Assembly: GCA_023213395.1 (NCBI GenBank)
Contig: CM041465.1
Location: 194,253,741 to 194,317,740 of the forward strand
Direction of reading: 5' to 3'
Length of the DNA stretch: 64,000 nucleotides
Source: Cycas panzhihuaensis
Lineage: Eukaryota > Cycadophyta
Made by a program: the position numbers and the translations under genes. The notes under the pieces were generated by a model. It made no database searches and was not told where the DNA came from. It saw nothing but the letters and a program-made list of their open reading frames with translations. Shown here in pieces: positions 1 through 12,594 of this stretch (position 1 is its first letter; every line of letters begins with the position of its first letter).

Positions 1-559
1 ATTCCTAAGTAGTTTCTTTGCAATCTTGAGTCTTTCACTTCATCGCATACTTATAAATCTCTCTTGAATGTAATTTCTTAGTTTGTATCTATAAAATGCC
101 TTCTAGTTCTATTATCATCTTGCCTTCTTCATCTAGTATCAGTAGTTTTATTTGGAAAATGGTAGTTTATCCTACCTTTCATTTCAAACATGAGACATAG
201 GAGATATTATGGATATGAGTGTTAGGTAGTAAGTTGAGATGGTATGTCACTTTTCCTACTTTATTGAAATTTTGGTATGGACTAAAGAAACGAGATTGTA
301 ATTTGAATTTACTTGATTGTTTTATCATCACTTGTTTATATGATTAAAGCCTAAAAGGCACCCAATCTTCTACCTTGAATGATCTTTTTATTCTATGTAG
401 GTCAACTTGTTATTTCATATGAATTTTGACTAAGTTTAGGTTCTCCTTAAGTATTTGCATTGTCCTCTCCATTTACTCATGTTGTTCTTGAATAAATTGG
501 ACCTGTGAGGTACTAGCACATATAAGAAAGGATGGGGGTTCAAAGCTATATAATGCTTA

Positions 560-1360
560 GAGGAGGGTCATTTTGGCAAAGATGTATAGCAAGTGGTGTT
601 GTACCACCATTTAACTAAGTGAATCCATTTATACCATTGTTGTTATTTGTTACATGCAAAATATTATAGATATCCTTCTAGACATTTATCTACTATCTCA
701 ATTAAACAGTTGATCTATGTATGATAAGGTGTGCTCATAGAAAGTTTTGTGCTAGCTTGCTTTAACAATTCTTATAAAGAGTTACTTGTGAACTTGGGAT
801 TATGATCGTTAACAATGACTTTTAACAATTCATAAAGACAATGGATCTCCTTGATGAAGGGTTCAACAACCTAGCTTGATTTTATAGTTTCTTGGATTCA
901 TTTGAAATGGGCATATTTGATTAAGTGGTTAATTATGATGAAGATTATGTCCTTGCCTTTTATCCTAGGAATCCTTGTTATAAAATCAATGGAAATTTTC
1001 TGCCATTTATATTATGGTGTATGTAGGGGTTGAAGTATCCTAAGGATCTTAATGCTTTTATTTTTTTTCCTTTAACATGTCATATTCTAAGACAAACTTG
1101 TGAATATCTACTTTTATTCCCTTCCAAAAAAATGTATTACAAATTTGGCAATAGGTCTTGTCAATCTTAATATGTCTTGTTGTTGGAGTGTATTGTGCCT
1201 CAAAAAGAATTGTATTCTTGAATGTGGATGTAGTTAGTATAATAATCTTACCCTTCCATAGAATTATATTACCTTTGAGTTCATACCTGGCATGTCCTTT
1301 AGTGCGAATTGCTTGTAGTATTTTCTGGGTCGTCAGCTCGCCCAAAGATTCTTCAGTCAA
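560..1360 (-). pseudogene. Gyp1 integrase remnant (zinc finger and catalytic core)
   Basis: Integrase would join element cDNA to host DNA in the nucleus. The N-terminal part (1360-1058, minus) shows the usual text around the H2C2 finger, with FFWKGIKVDIHKFV readable, but the second Cys pair is lost (EYDMLKEKK). Core motifs follow downstream with frame breaks: KWQKISIDFITRIP near 1008-967, which contains the first catalytic Asp; then a segment like GKDIIFIIINHLIKYAHF near 960-905, where the family usually has VVVDRLTK; then VIVNDHNPKFTS near 805-770, where the second catalytic Asp is kept. I could not follow the Glu motif with confidence. No chromodomain was recognised before the window edge. 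Confidence 0.75.
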
Positions 1361-2015
1361 GTCATGGGTCCAATTTATGATGGCTGTGAAAGTTGCTTGT
1401 ATGGAGATATCCTCAAGGATTTATAATAATATATCTACAACAGTATTTTTGTTTCCCTTTTTGTAAATAATATGAAAATTTAATGTTTGAAATTTGCTTA
1501 CCTATTTTTACTAATCATCGAATAATGTTTTTTTTTATTTAGGAAGTGTTTAAGACTATCATGATCAGTCTTGACCATAAGTTTGCTTCATAATAAATAT
1601 TGCCATAATTGGTGTATAACATGCATAATTGCTAACATCTCCTTGTCATAAATAGGATTTAAGCATTCCCTTGTGTTTAACTTATGACTTTCATATGCTA
1701 ATGGCCGACTATCTTGTAGAAGCATGACTCCTATCCCTACTCCTAATGCATCATATTATAAAACAAATGAGTGGTTAAAATCAATGTTGTGAGAAATGGA
1801 GTTGTCAGGATTATTTTTTTTATCCCTTGAAATATTGCCTTGATAGGTTCACCCCATGTGAATGTGTCCATTTTAGTCAGATTAGTTAATGGGTTTGTAA
1901 TGCTAGTATATCCCTTAATGAAATGACATAGAAACCTTGTAGCACCTAAGAAGCTTCTTATATTGGTTACATTTCTCAATATGAGATACTCTAGAATTGC
2001 TTGGACCTTCTTGGG
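1361..2015 (-). pseudogene. Gyp1 RT thumb and RNase H remnant
   Basis: On the minus strand from 2015 the translation reads PKKVQAILEY, then a segment with RSFLGATRFLCHFIKGY, then ITNPLTNLTKMDTFTWGE. This is the standard Ty3/gypsy link between RT thumb and RNase H (family pattern: pK..ai..W..P....lrsFLGl..YYRrFI..fs.ia.PLt.Ll.k...f.W). The RNase H part below 1743 is fragmented by stops. The 5' side of this segment is the exact insertion point of Non1, and the RT frame resumes at 7709 on the other side. Confidence 0.8.
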
Positions 2016-2443
2016 TGATGGAAAAAATATGGAGCCACAATACTTTGATACCAAATGAAGGAAAATATGCTTGTAAACAATGAGCCAAACTAAGCTGCAT
2101 CAAGATTGCATCAAAACAAACAGGTATCACCATTACACAAGATAAAACCACGAGAGCCTTGATGTCCAATCCATGGTAGTAGAATGAGTATTCCAAATCT
2201 TCCTCAAAAGTAGGTGGTGTCTAAAGACACCAGGGTTGTACACCCCTTAACATTTATAGTTTGGGGAGGAGGGAAACTCCTCAACCCCGAATTCAAATTA
2301 ATAAAAAAAAATACTAACTTAACTCAAATGAAACTAACTCAACTTACCTTAACTTACCTTGACATGTTGAGCATCACATGTCTAAATTGAGGTGCACAAT
2401 CCGGTAGGTAAGAGGGAGTTGAGTGATGACATTACACCCAACA
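2016..2443 (-). repeat. Non1 3' LTR (428 bp)
   Basis: Nearly identical to 7272-7703 apart from scattered substitutions and 1-4 base indels, for example in the A run near 2303 and the CCTGG/CCGG difference near the end. Plus-strand ends are TGATGG and CCCAACA. The high similarity suggests Non1 is younger than its host Gyp1. Confidence 0.93.
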
Positions 2444-2458
2444 TTCTCCCCTTAATGT
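2444..2458 (-). other. Non1 polypurine tract
   Basis: Read on the minus strand, AAGGGGAGAA lies directly before the 3' LTR start TGTTGGG. This is the expected position and composition of the plus-strand DNA primer. Confidence 0.75.
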
Positions 2459-4449
2459 CAAGACGAACACTTGTATCTTTTCCTTAAACTTGTGGAACCG
2501 GTACTTGAAAAAACTTTAAAATTCCAATCTTGATCTTTGTCGATGCTTCTCACCCTTATAGTCACATATATCTCTTTATCAGAATGATGTAGGAAGACTA
2601 TAGGTAGATGAAACTTGATGAAAAGTAGATGAAAGTTGTAATTTGGACTTGAACTTTTGTACTTTTTATGCTTGAGCAGGTTGTCATATCACCGTGTTCA
2701 TTCTTCGCTATGTCATAAGATTCGCCTTCATGATGCTCCCCTCAAATGGAGGATCAAATCCTTGTGCAACAAGGTGGTCCCGCATTTGATCCGAATCTTC
2801 AGTATCATGGCCATGATCTACCTGCTCACACCGTCTCACATGCTCATCAAAAGTTTCATCAAATACATGGGGATATCTCCCCATAAATGGAAATCAATAA
2901 ATCCCAAATGCACTTAGATGTTGTAAATTGTAAACTAGTGAAAATACATCATCATTCATAGTGCAAAATAATAAACCTAATACTTCATTATCTTTCTAAA
3001 GTTTTCTTTAACGCTAAGGTCACATTCATGTTGTAAATACTTTAAAAGATCACGTTCAATAAAGTAAGTGTGCATAGTATCATACCATAGTGAATAGTTA
3101 TGGCCATTGAAAATGGGGAATTGTGCCATTTTGAAAGTAATTTAATCAATAAGAAAATGATGATAAGATCAAGTAGAAATCTTGAATAAACAATGAGATA
3201 TAAACTAGAATTTTCTTTAAAAATTTTGAAGGAAGACAAGCTTGCTAGGATGAATATATATACTCAACTTTAATAGATTGAAAACTATATTGAATGAGGT
3301 CAAAATAGCTTAAAATTTTATCAATATGAAGATTGCTGAAATGTGAATCCAATAAGATAGACGGTTTTGAAAAATGATACCAAAAAGTCACGTTTTGAAT
3401 GATGCTAAGAAAATGACCTCCTTGTGGAGCCTAACAGGAGCAGGGTAGGCAAAAAATTGTATAAAAGTATTAATTAATCCTTAGAAAAGCTGAAAAAGTG
3501 ATCAAATATTATTGATGAAGTAATTAATATTCTGCCAATTGAAAAATTTTGAAAGAATATATTAAACAGGTGTAAAAAAAATAGATTTAGGCCAATAAAA
3601 TGACTCAACTTTAGCTGATTTGAAATATAAGCAAAATATGTCAAAATATATGAAAAAATATATCATAGTGAAGAGAAATGAGTCAGCTTCCCAACGAAGC
3701 TGACGGAAATGAAATCTGATAAAAATTGCAAAAGTTATAGTGAAAAAAGTGACAAGTATCTTTATGGAGAATGTTCAAGAAACAGGTAAAATCAACTAAT
3801 TTTCTTATTTTAACGATTAAAATATTAGTGAAAATGAAGTCAAAAAATAAAAATAAAAGATGGGTATTAGAGTCTATATGACGTAGATCACGATAGGAAA
3901 AATTCGGATACAAAACAGTTTACCAACAATAAATAGCAGCCAGTTCTAAAACCGATTTTATCACAAATATAAAAACTGCTGAAATTTCGAAAGTCCAATG
4001 TTAAAAGGGGTGAAACGAGGTCAAATGGGCACCAAATCGGTCTTATGACCAGTCGAAATTGATCTACGGAAAATTTCTGATCTGATGGCGCAGGTTTCGT
4101 CTGAAACCGATGAGCCAAGAAGAAGTTATGGCCAAAAAAACGCCAATAACCCTATAAAAATTTAAAAATTGAAAAAAAATAAAAATAAAAAACGTTCAAA
4201 AAACTTTTTGGAAGTGGTTAGCAGTCGTGTGATAACCAAATGAGACCGGGGACTGATAGTTTAAACCCTAAAATCAGATTTGAAAAAAAAATATACAATG
4301 ATTTTTTTTGTTTTTAATAAAACTTTGTATTATGAATGAAGTTCGTTGAATGAAGTCGGTTGCCAACGCTGTTAAAACAACAGTTATAAATAGCAACAAG
4401 AAGGGCAAATCGATGGCGCAAAGCTCCAAACGAATAAATATCAAATCGC

Positions 4450-5235
4450 AATATACGCAGCGCAGCCCAATAAATGACAACAAAGACAATATACGCAGCG
4501 CAGCCCAATAGATGATAATAAATACAAAGGCAGAAATGCCAAAGACGGAATCAAAGGCAGAATAATTAAATCCAATATGAATCAAATCTAATAATCAAAC
4601 GCAGATCTGGGAAGACGCGTAATCAAATCCAATAATCAAACGCAGATCCGGGAGACGCGAAGACGGGACCTCAAACGCAGAAGACGACGGAGCGGCAGCG
4701 GTTGAGGAGGGATTAAATTTATTTATCTTAATTTTATTAACGAAATAATAACCATGCAAATGTGTCGTCGGCCGTCAACTACAATATATATATAAATATA
4801 ATATATAGTACACAACACACCAATGATAATAACCCGCTGTTACAGTCAATCGCTGTTATTACATTTTGCGTGCGCCACTTCAAAACTGCGGTCGACGGAA
4901 GTCTTCGCCGAATAGGAGTCCCAACGAGCGGAGACGCCAAAAATTAAAAACGATACAAAGATAGTGAAGGGCACAAAGGCCGAGGAATGAGACGCCAAGC
5001 CTGAGCAAAGGTATAAAGTCAGCCAATACGGGCAACGCAACGGACGGATCGCAATGGCAGAATCGACGGGCAACGCAACGGACGGAAAAGCGGGAATAAT
5101 AAAAAACGCAGATCGCGAAGGGCATAGAGGCCGAGGAACGGAAAGCTCAAAGGTATACGTACAGAGTCGGCCAATACAACGGACGGATCGCGATTGGCAG
5201 AATCGACGGCTATCGCAAATATGTCAATCAAATAT
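4450..5235. repeat. Imperfect tandem repeats inside Non1
   Basis: Several local duplications occur. A unit of about 39 bp beginning AATATACGCAGCGCAGCCCA appears near 4451 and 4490. A unit of about 41 bp with AATCAAACGCAGATC appears near 4593 and 4633. A unit of about 140 bp with CAACGGACGGATCGC and GGCAGAATCGACGG appears near 5038 and 5178. The stretch 4600-5630 is much richer in G+C than the rest of Non1. Open frames here look like a by-product of composition. Confidence 0.7.
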
Positions 5236-7256
5236 ACGGGGCGGGTTCAAATATACAACGTAAGCTCAAATATACATAGATCTCACGCGCAGATCTCAAA
5301 TAGTGACGGCACGCAGCGCACGGAGATATATATACGCAGGAAGGAAGCCGAGGCAGCGATAACGCCAAACGGACGGAAAGCAGTTGCAGTTGCGCAAAGC
5401 CCGAGGAGATTCAACGGACGGAAAGCAGTTGAACGAGCAAGACAAACGAGGCAAACGCCGTTGCAGTTGAACAAAGGCAGAAGACAAGGCGAAGCCCCGA
5501 GACGGAGGACGGAAAGGCGTTGCAGTTGAACGAGCAACGGGCAGCGCGCCGAGCAGGGGCGCTTGAGCAGGGACGCAGACGTTTGAACGAGCCAGAGCAG
5601 AGAACTGGAGGCAGCAGATAACTGGAGGCAGGGGTTGATGCGGAAGACAAGAAAAGAGTTTTACTGTGAAACCCAAAAAAGAACGAGTGTGTTGATAGCG
5701 TCCTCTGAATTTAATATTACTTCGGAGGAAAAAAACAACCCAAAGCCTGACAAAAGAGAGAGTATTCAAAGATATACAAAAGTTTCCAATGAAAAGAAGG
5801 TTCGAACAATTACCAAATAAAATGGCAAACAAACAAGCAAAGCTTGAGGACAAATCTTGTGAGAGGTAAAATGCTAGAGAAAAGCCCGCCTATGTTTGTG
5901 TTGAAGAAATCAAACGGATTGAATACAGGGTTGCAAATAGTTTCTTGTATTCTTAGAATATTTCAAGAAAGGCATATATTTGTACAATATAAATACAGAT
6001 TTATAAATCTTTTATGCTTTTATCATGTAACTATCTCGAATATTGGCTTGCATATACGTAAATTTCTTCAAATAATAATGTGCCAAGCAATGAATGTCAT
6101 AAGCAAAAATGCAAGAACAAATCTCCTCAAGTAAGAGCAAGTGATTCTTGACAAGAAAAATGATAGAAGTTGCTCAATGAAGCTAGACACAAAGTTATAT
6201 ATTACCTTATTTCAATCAATACGATGCACAAGTTTTTTCGAATAGTGTATCTAAAATCTTTTCAAATGTATCTTAAGCGGTAGATATATTAGAAATATAT
6301 ATGCAAATCCGAAAAAATGTAATCGAAAACCTGGTAGTGTAGCTGATTTGCAGACTGGTAGCAGATTAACCCTTACATATGAGATCTTCAAACGTTCAAG
6401 TGTATTCTTCAACAAATAGATCTCACGTATATACTTCTTCGAATGGCTGAAAATGCCTCAAAAGTTGCTGATATGCAATTGCTATCTTTTGTAGATTGAA
6501 ATATAGCTTGTAGCTTAGAAAAAGCTTTTATGAATCTGCACAAATCTTGTGAAATAACACTGAATATACTTGTTATACCATAAGAAATAACCCAATAATG
6601 AGTGAATCTATTGAAAAATATAATAAATCTGTTGAAAAACTTGTAGAAAATATCACCAAATGATGAAAAATCTCAGATCTGAAGTGAGACCCAGTAGATC
6701 TGCAAAAATATTATGTAAATGTTGTAGAACTGGCCTTAGTATAGCAGATATATAGCAAAGATAACACAGATGTGAACGAATATAACGAAAATATTGAAAA
6801 ACTTGTTGAAATAAGCGGATTTATAGTAAAAATAAGCAGATCCAAGTAACAAGTTCTAGATCTCGAAAAAAACTTGATAACTTTTATATGCGGTGATGCT
6901 CTTTGCAACTGCAAAAAATATCGATATAAGTAGATAAAAAACTTGTAATTGTCAAAATATATGATAAATCCAGAGATCCGAAGTAAAATAACTCAAATAT
7001 AAGAATAAACTTGAAAGTATATAGTTTGATGTTGAAAATCCTTTGTAGATCTGCACAAATCTGAAAATAGATCTCAGTAATATTTGTTGAACCAGAAATA
7101 TAACTCAATAATAATCAAAATCTGCTGAAATAATGTATAAAACTTGCTAAAAATTTCAGAAAATAAATCTATTTAATATATATTGCTTGTAAAAAATCAT
7201 TGTAGAGTGCCAAGAGATCTTGGTGCTCTTCTTCAAAGCTTCAAAGGTCAAGAATC

Positions 7257-7271
7257 GCTCACGATACCAAA
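7257..7271 (-). other. Non1 primer-binding site
   Basis: The minus strand just inside the 5' LTR reads TTTGGTATCGTGAGC. It resembles the initiator-Met tRNA complement TGGTATCAGAGC, with a small change in the middle. Confidence 0.6.
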
Positions 7272-7703
7272 TGATGGAAAAAATATGGAGCCACAATGCT
7301 TTGATACCAAATGAAGGAAAATATGCTTGTAAACAATGAGCCAAACTAAGCCTGCATCAAGATTGCATCAAAAAACAGTGTATCACCATTACAATAGCAT
7401 AAAACCATGAGAGCCTTGATGTTCAATCCATGGTAGTAGAATGAGTATTCCAAATCTTCCTCAAAGTAGGTGGTGTCTAAAGACACCAGGGTTGTACACC
7501 CCTTAACATTTATAGTTTGGGGGAGGAGGGAAACTCCTCAACCCCTGAATTCAAATTAATAATAAAAAAATACTAACTTAACTCAAATGAAACTAACTCA
7601 ACTTACCTTAACTTACCTTGACATGTTGAGCATCACATGTCTAAATTGAGGTGCACAATCCTGGTAGGTAAGAGGGAGTTGAGTGATGACATTACACCCA
7701 ACA
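7272..7703 (-). repeat. Non1 5' LTR (432 bp)
   Basis: Direct repeat of 2016-2443 with the same ends (TGATGG on the left, CCCAACA on the right), followed by the TTGGG duplication at 7704-7708. Gyp1 RT sequence resumes immediately after it. Confidence 0.93.
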
Positions 7704-7708
7704 TTGGG

Positions 7709-8320
7709 GTCTATTTTGACACCCTATTGTGTGATAATATGCCTAAGATACTCGTGTTCTATCTGCCTAAAAGTACATTTAATCTTATTAGTAAAGAACT
7801 AATTATCTTTTAGCACTTAGAGCACTGTCTTAAAATGGTTTACATGGTCTTCTCATAGTTTGTTGTAAATTATAATCTCATCAAAGAACACCTACACAAA
7901 CTTGCGTAAATAAGGTTTTAGTATTATGTTCATAGTACTCAGAAATATGACTAGTGTTGGTTAGACAAAATGGCATGATGTAGAATTTAAATAACCCTTT
8001 ATGGGTTCATAAGGTCATCTTGTATACATCTTCAGCTTTGATATGGATTTGTTAGTATCCCAAGCATAGATCTATTTTTGAAAAGTATTGAACTCTATGC
8101 AATTCATCATGTAGGTTATTTATTTGAGAAATGGGATACTTATTCTTAACATGAGTTTGTTGAGTTCTATATTATCTATACAAATACAATATGACCCATC
8201 CTTATTTTGACTTACTGGAGACATGAAAGGGCTAGAACTAGGGGTAATTAACCCTTGAGATAAGAGTTTATGAGTAATTCATTTGATCTTTCACTTGGAG
8301 TGATATGGGTGCTAATATAG
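7709..8320 (-). pseudogene. Gyp1 reverse transcriptase remnant
   Basis: Minus-strand translation, with stops, gives the RT palm: VQYFSKIDLCLGY and QIHIKAEDVYKMTL near 8090-8010, then THKGLFKFYIMPF, then VFFDEIIIY near 7895-7870. The last motif stands where active enzymes have YxDDIlIy. The second catalytic Asp has become Glu and the Tyr has become Phe, so this copy could not be active. The domain continues at 2010 beyond Non1. Confidence 0.8.
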
Positions 8321-8590
8321 TCAGATGTTTATTGGTGTGGCTTTAGGTAATAATTCTATGTTGAGCTTGTATTTGTGACTTGGCAGTAACACTTGAGGTG
8401 GGTCTTCAAAAACCCTATTGTGTTGGCCCATGAGGGTTTGCACTTCTTCTAGAACATCTCTAATTAAGTTTTTATAATACTTCATCAAGTATGAGGCTAG
8501 ATTTTTCCTTAATAACTTCTCTATCTGGTGCAATGCTTCTAGTTGAGTTAGTTGTATAGGTGATGTTTGGAAGTTACACTTGTGTCCCAT
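8321..8590 (-). pseudogene. Gyp1 protease-RT connector remnant
   Basis: An 89-residue open stretch beginning MGHKCNF, with VLEEVQTLMGQHNRVFEDPP followed by KYKLNIELLPKATPIN. This matches the segment before RT in Ty3/gypsy Pol (pattern: l...f.dVF.e..P..LPp.R...H.I.l.pga.p). The downstream RT motif block starts just below 8320. Upstream the frame is lost into the protease. Confidence 0.7.
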
Positions 8591-10123
8591 TTAGAAAAAG
8601 CTCATAAAAAGGGTCTTATTATTGGTAATAATATTCCTAAAATTCTACACTTATTGAATGCAAAATACTATATTAATGACTCCTATTAGCATAATAAACA
8701 TGCTTGTATTAATGAAATAATATGCTATTTGTAAGTATACTTTATCCTAAAATCCTCCACATGGCATACTCTTCCATTAACAATAATTACCTAAAATTGC
8801 TAGAGCAGTTTTATTTGAAGACCAAGTTGTTGTAGGCATGTTGATGAAGTTATGAGTACTATCACTATCGACCAAGACTAATATCTTTATATTTTTCCTC
8901 ATTCCTTCAAACCACAATGTCTAAGGAGTGTTGACTTCTCCTATAATGGCCTATAATGATATTTGTATGTTTTCTATTTTAATCTCATTCAATTTCTCAT
9001 TAATTTCTTCTTTATTATTGGTTGGTTATGGCTCTTCTTTTGAATTGTCTATGTTAGGAAGATCTATATCTTTGTTGTTGATTATGAATAACGTTTTTAA
9101 CAAACACTTGTGGTCATGATTCTATTTTCCTCTATAGTTAAAGCAAGTTCCTCTTCTTAGATATTAGACTTTGGATAATTTACTTCCTGTTGATCCACCT
9201 CCTTTCTCTTTTATAAGCAGAGACTCGATTTTCGTGCCTAAGTGGTTCTAGTTAAGTTGGTTACTTTGGCTTTGAAATCAGGGGGAGCTAGGGGGATCAA
9301 TTCATTACAATGAATGTATCTCTACATTGCTTGTTGAAAGTCAACCTCAATTTTTCTTACTTGATGGATTGCCTCTCTTCAAGTTTTTACTCCTAGTGTT
9401 TTTAAATGGAACTTAATAGTCCCTTTAAGCCCTATTATACATTATTTCAATAATAGTTTAGGCTTGAAATCTTTGGTGATAGACCCTGCAAATTTTAGAA
9501 TTGCTTAGTGTAGGTCTGTATTGATTTGGTCTACTATAATCACATAAGTTGGGTGAAGTAGTCCATGTTCCAAGTGTTTTCGTCTTACTTTATTAAAGAT
9601 GTTTTTAAGGAATACTAATTGTAGTACTATGTTCTTTGATAGTCTTCACTCTACTAGTGGAACCATTTAAGTATTTTCCCATATAAATGAATGAATGCTA
9701 CTAAGACTTTATCTTTTTTAGATCTAGGGCTCATCTAAAAATACATTCCCATTTATATTATCTAACCATAAATATTCTTTGATTTCTTTAGATCAAAAAG
9801 TAATTTAGTATCCTAGAGTCTTGGTTTGCCCCACTTTGTTAATATCATCATTCTCTTTCCTGATGAAAACCCTCCCTTTTGTTAGAAGCTCCTACATTGT
9901 CGTCATGGTTGTCTGATTTCCTATGTCATCGTTGTATAGCTTTAATTAAGATGTTCAACCTTTCTTCATTTTCTACTTTCCATTCTTCAAATTAGATTAA
10001 TATATCATTCCTTATTAATTTGTCATTCTAAGCATCCATTCTTCAAGCTGTGTCCTCTATAGTTATTTACAATTGATTCACCATCTTGCCTAATGCAAGT
10101 ATCTTCCTAAATCTCAACTTCAT
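8591..10123 (-). pseudogene. Gyp1 gag and protease remnant
   Basis: The probable gag start is the ATG near 10123, with MKLRFRKILALGKMV readable, about 115 bases inside the PBS. Around 9160-9090 the minus strand reads GTCFNYRGK, then NHDHKCLLKTLF. This is a CCHC zinc knuckle that keeps the first Cys, His and last Cys but has Tyr for the second Cys. The protease DSG motif could not be located. Frames break many times. The call rests on position between PBS and RT plus the knuckle. Confidence 0.6.
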
Positions 10124-10238
10124 TATACAAAAATAATAATAATAATAATTAGCCCTTTTCCTATTAGGACCCCACTAATATTTCCTACTAACTGCTAATC
10201 TACGGTGTATTGCTCATGAAAAATGACCTCAATAATAA

Positions 10239-10252
10239 GGCTTTGATACCAC
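10239..10252 (-). other. Gyp1 primer-binding site
   Basis: The minus strand reads TGGTATCAAAGCCTT directly inside the LTR end CCACA. It matches the complement of initiator-Met tRNA with one change. Confidence 0.75.
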
Positions 10253-10253
10253 A

Positions 10254-10758
10254 TGTGGAAATTTTGAGGAGGAATTCACACCTCAAACACATATAGTATC
10301 CACACAAAAGATTATTTTGAAAGCTTAGACCAATAATCAGATAAAAAAACTAATACTAAAGAGAAAATGATGAGATCCATTATTTCCAAACATTAATTAA
10401 ATAGAATATGAAGTGAAAATAATATCGATAATATTTCTATAAATGATGCCAAAACTTACAATAAATAAAATAAAGCCACTAACTTCCTCTTTAAGGTGAG
10501 ATGTCCTCCCAAATCCCACTCCTTAAGGCCAAAAATATCACAGCTTAAAAACCCCAAATCGATAATAAAATCTTAGGCCAAAAAGGCCTATATATAAGCA
10601 GTCAGGTCCAAGAAGTTAGCTAGAATAATAAGTAAAGTCACCTAAAATAATCGATAAAAGTCAACCAGAATAATTAGTAAATTTGTCTAAAATAATTAAT
10701 AAAAGTCGGTGCAGCTACTTAATGAAGTAAGCCAGACTTCTAGAGTAAGAATGCCACA
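10254..10758 (-). repeat. Gyp1 5' LTR (about 505 bp)
   Basis: The inner end is fixed by the PBS (plus strand starts TGTGGAAAT). The outer end is inferred at GCCACA (10758), giving TGTGG/CCACA inverted ends. A TATA-like box (minus strand CTTATATATAGG, 10588-10598) lies inside, as expected for the LTR promoter. The outer boundary is less certain because the partner LTR is outside the window. Confidence 0.65.
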
Positions 10759-12589
10759 ATACCTCAAATGATAAACCAACATATCAAATTGGATAAGTTT
10801 GTTAATTATGCATATTAGTTAAATGACCAATATTAGATTGATCTACATTGGAGTTAATTAATAATTGAAGAAAGTAACTTCATGCCTAATAAGAGAACAA
10901 TTGTATAATATCTACAATAGGTGGTGTAGATGGCTTAGTATGTGTAACCCTTAATAGAACAATCTTTGAGAGTTTGAATTGAAGAAACTAATGCCTCACT
11001 AACTGTTACTACTTTTTCACTTCCTTCATTATAAAATTGTCTTTCATAAAATTGTTAATCTTATCATACAAGTCTAATAGAGATGTTGTAAATATAATTT
11101 TGATATTTTTGACAATTCCCAAACAAGCCATGCTTTAAGTCTGAGAGAAATGTTATCTGCCTATATTGCTACTTATTGATGTGTCTTTAAGCAAAGTTCT
11201 ATTAAATGATGATGTACAATCAACTTGTCTTAAAGTGACATGAGTTAGACTATTAAAGAAATAACTATAAGTCAATGTTCACAATCAATGAATGTAGTTG
11301 ATAGATTAAGTATAGATATACATTATTATGATATAAAAGGGTTACATAACTAGACTAGGGATATCATATCATGTATGAAACAAGGGTTGCAATGACCCTC
11401 TAACCTAAAGCCAAACATTTTCCATGCATCGATTGTTTATAATGTGATGGGTTAGAGCAATTGAACTAGATGACGATGGATAGACAATGCAATGTCCATG
11501 GCAATGCTCATATGGACATTATTGATCATTAAGTGGTTTATATATGAATGTATATGAACAATTCAGGATATCTATTTAACAAATATTAAAATATTAAAAT
11601 TATACATAAGATTATCAACTTACATGTTATATCAAGAATATAATGCATTACCCACTTACATCTTCAACACTCTTAACAAAAATAAATTGGTATCCATTAC
11701 CACATATCGTGTGAACAACTACCTATTAAAGCCCCTTTGATGATGAAACTTAATGCCTAATAGTGTAATGTGTAATCTCAAACATATACAGATTGCTTGA
11801 GCTCATTATTTAAAATATTTTAAGCCCTTGTGTAATAGCTTAGGTAGCTAATAACTAGCTCCCTCTAAGTTGCTACTTCTAAAATTATGTTAACTATGTA
11901 TGAAATTCCCTATGTTAGTCTTCACTCTCAATACCCACCAAAGATTTGAAAGGGTTGAAAATGATTTTAAGGTACCTTTCTAGAATTAACCTATTAGCCC
12001 ATTTTAAGAGTTTGACCATAACATTTCTAATCTTCTTCCATGGATATTGACAAACTCCAATATTGAAGAATAATGTTTAATCTACAATCGATCTATGATT
12101 ATTGTAAGAATAATCTCTCAAATGTTGTGCATACACATCTCAAAGAGGTACACACTTGCAGGGATATTAATATGTGAACATTATTAAAATATATGTTTAT
12201 AGCTTACATATTCATATATTCTCATAAATTATTTTAAAGGTTCTCTAATATCATTAAACCACTATGAAGTATACTATATCCATTAATATATGCCTTATCT
12301 AATGCAATGATATGAGTAATAATTCTTTTCCACTTCTTTTTGTATTTTATATTAGTAAATATTTCATCTTTCTTTATCATAGTTTCATAAACTTTTATCT
12401 AATATTTTTAATATAATATTTGAACATTCATATAATTTTCTATCATTGCATTTAAAAATGATTTTATTTTTCAACACCCCCATATTAACCTAAGGTAAAT
12501 TTCCATGAAAACTTTACCAAAACTCTTTTTAAGATCAAGTTTAGTAACCCTAAAGAATGTATTATTTACCTCTCAAATCAGTTTAATAT
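10759..12589. other. AT-rich spacer with no recognised feature
   Basis: I found no coding similarity, LTR ends or tandem repeats in this stretch. It separates the Gyp1 5' LTR from the target duplication of Cop1 (CTATT at 12590-12594). It may be older, unrecognisable transposon or intergenic DNA. Confidence 0.5.
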
Positions 12590-12594
12590 CTATT

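Larger units (their letters stand above)
2016..7703 (-). mobile_element. Non1: non-autonomous LTR retrotransposon (LARD-like), inserted in Gyp1 RT
   Basis: Two long direct repeats (2016-2443 and 7272-7703) bound 4.8 kb of internal DNA. The repeats run TG...CA, and on the minus strand the LTR begins TGTTGGGTGTAATG. Perfect 5-bp target duplications TTGGG lie at 2011-2015 and 7704-7708. A purine tract adjoins the left LTR and a primer-binding-like site adjoins the right one, so the element is oriented on the minus strand. No gag or pol domain could be found in any frame of the interior. This matches the class called large retrotransposon derivatives, which rely on proteins made by another element. 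Which autonomous partner mobilised it is unknown. Confidence 0.92.
1..10758 (-). mobile_element. Gyp1: decayed Ty3/gypsy LTR retrotransposon, 3' end outside window
   Basis: Reading the minus strand from 10758 downward, the order is 5' LTR, PBS, gag, protease, reverse transcriptase, RNase H and integrase. That is the Ty3/gypsy order, with integrase last. The element runs off the left edge before its 3' LTR. It is interrupted at 2016-7703 by Non1. Every domain carries several stops and frameshifts, so it is a dead copy. Removing Non1 and one copy of its TTGGG duplication makes the RT reading frame continuous across the junction, which supports a single original element. The subfamily (chromovirus or other) cannot be told from what remains. 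Confidence 0.88.

Noticed and set aside
5296-5853. 185-codon open frame on the minus strand in Non1
   Set aside because: It lies in the GC-rich tandem-repeat block, has a repetitive Ser/Leu/Arg/Phe composition, competes with open frames on the other strand and shows no motif.
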